Source: Ilumatobacteraceae bacterium
Lineage (GTDB): Bacteria > Actinomycetota > Acidimicrobiia > Acidimicrobiales > Ilumatobacteraceae
Length of the DNA stretch: 5,401 bases
Reading direction: 5' to 3'
Assembly (NCBI GenBank): GCA_007117775.1
Contig: SKFX01000219.1
Location: 1 to 5,401 of the forward strand
In this document: positions 4,886 through 5,401 of the stretch, in pieces
How the letters are laid out: the number at the start of each line of letters is the position of its first letter
Numbering within the stretch: the stretch's first letter is position 1
Position numbers and translations under genes: made by a program
The notes under the pieces: generated by a model
Databases searched by the model: none
What the model saw: the letters and a program-made list of their open reading frames with translations, nothing else
Told to the model about the DNA's origin: nothing

Positions 4886-5401
4886 ACTGCCCGAAGTCGA
4901 GACGGTGCGTCGCAGCCTCGAGCCCCGGCTCGTCGGCCGCCGGATCGAATCGGTCAGCGTCGGGCGCGATCGGGTCGTGCGTCGGACCTCGGCCACCGCG
5001 CTGATCGACGGGACGCGCGGCTCGGTCGTTGAGTCCGTGGGCCGTCGCGGCAAGTACCTGCTCTGTGAGTTGAACAACCAGCGCTCGCTCATGGTGCATC
5101 TGCGCATGAGCGGGCAGCTGCTGCTGGCTGAGCGCTCGGTACCCCGGCCGGCGCACACCCATGTCGTGATGGGCCTCGACGATGGCTCTGAGCTGCGCTT
5201 CGTCGATCCGCGCACCTTCGGCGAGGTCGTGGTGTTCGATCCGGCCCGCGTCGACTCAGAAGTACCGGAACTGGCCCGACTCGGCGTCGACCCGATCGCT
5301 GACGCCTTCGGGGTCGCCGATCTGCGCCGGGTGCTGCGCGGCCATCGCCGTCAGCTCAAGGCGCTCTTGCTCGATCAGCACCAGATCGCCGGGATCGGCA
5401 A
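4878..5401 (+). CDS. mutM: Formamidopyrimidine-DNA glycosylase MutM/Fpg (3' end outside window)
   Basis: MutM removes 8-oxoguanine and ring-opened purines from DNA and nicks the strand by beta,delta-elimination. The visible 174 residues start PELPEVETVRRSLEP, giving the catalytic proline P2 and glutamate E3. K59 (GRRGKYLL) is the conserved lysine, HLRMSGQL (74-81) follows, and DPRTFG (110-115) gives R112 and F114. With M77 these are the residues that fill the DNA gap in the Bacillus stearothermophilus enzyme, with the same numbering. LGVDPI and LKALLLDQHQIAGIG come next, just before the cut. The C-terminal zinc finger lies outside, so it cannot be checked. The GTG at 4878 overlaps the rnc stop by 8 nt, implying coupled translation; no ribosome-binding site is visible. 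The rnc-mutM order is common and smc often follows. Confidence 0.95.
   Translation, partial: MPELPEVETVRRSLEPRLVGRRIESVSVGRDRVVRRTSATALIDGTRGSVVESVGRRGKYLLCELNNQRSLMVHLRMSGQLLLAERSVPRPAHTHVVMGLDDGSELRFVDPRTFGEVVVFDPARVDSEVPELARLGVDPIADAFGVADLRRVLRGHRRQLKALLLDQHQIAGIG

Noticed and set aside
3974..5215. 413-codon open frame on the minus strand across acpP, rnc and mutM
   Set aside because: Its product is arginine/serine/proline-rich without domains, and it lies opposite three clearly conserved genes. Long antisense frames are expected in high-GC DNA.
1..5401. CRISPR arrays, tRNA or rRNA genes, insertion sequences, prophage or defence genes
   Set aside because: No regularly spaced repeats, inverted-repeat ends, transposase motifs or RNA gene signatures were seen. 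Every stretch over 132 bp is accounted for by conserved housekeeping genes.

Overview
This 5.4 kb window is a compact block of bacterial housekeeping genes with high GC content (estimated by eye in the low to mid 60s percent). Gene content and order point to an actinobacterium. A SepIVA/DivIVA-like protein follows coaD and precedes a DUF177 gene, as in that phylum, but plsX and acpP sit between rpmF and rnc, which mycobacteria do not show. A deep actinobacterial lineage such as Acidimicrobiia is my best guess from gene order and protein style; it is inference, not proof.

Layout: a small zinc-ribbon protein runs leftward off the window edge (184 to beyond 1, minus strand). Only 17 bp away, a rightward run of nine genes begins: rsmD (16S rRNA guanine methylation), coaD (coenzyme A synthesis), a sepIVA-like coiled-coil cell-division gene, a DUF177/YceD gene (23S rRNA/ribosome-related), rpmF (ribosomal protein L32, 59 aa), plsX (phosphate acyltransferase), acpP (acyl carrier protein), rnc (RNase III) and mutM (Fpg DNA glycosylase, cut by the right edge). 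Several junctions are tightly coupled: ATGA overlap coaD/sepIVA, abutting stop/start sepIVA/DUF177, overlap acpP/rnc and 8-nt overlap rnc/mutM. The only gaps over 50 bp are rsmD-coaD (54 bp), DUF177-rpmF (132 bp) and plsX-acpP (84 bp). Each contains a possible -10 element.

The genes fit together by theme. RsmD, DUF177, L32 and RNase III serve ribosome assembly and rRNA processing. CoaD makes CoA, the donor of the phosphopantetheine arm loaded on the ACP, and PlsX draws acyl groups from acyl-ACP to start phospholipid synthesis. The SepIVA-like protein links this growth module to septation. MutM repairs oxidised guanine.

I see no mobile element, CRISPR array, tRNA, rRNA or defence system, and nothing that looks like a new multi-gene system. 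The points most worth checking are the unlisted minus-strand zinc ribbon, a recurring TAnnnTGG box 6-9 nt before three start codons (possible leaderless or near-leaderless promoters), the shortened SepIVA-like protein with its FFDQDL tail, and a roughly four-fold excess of GATC.
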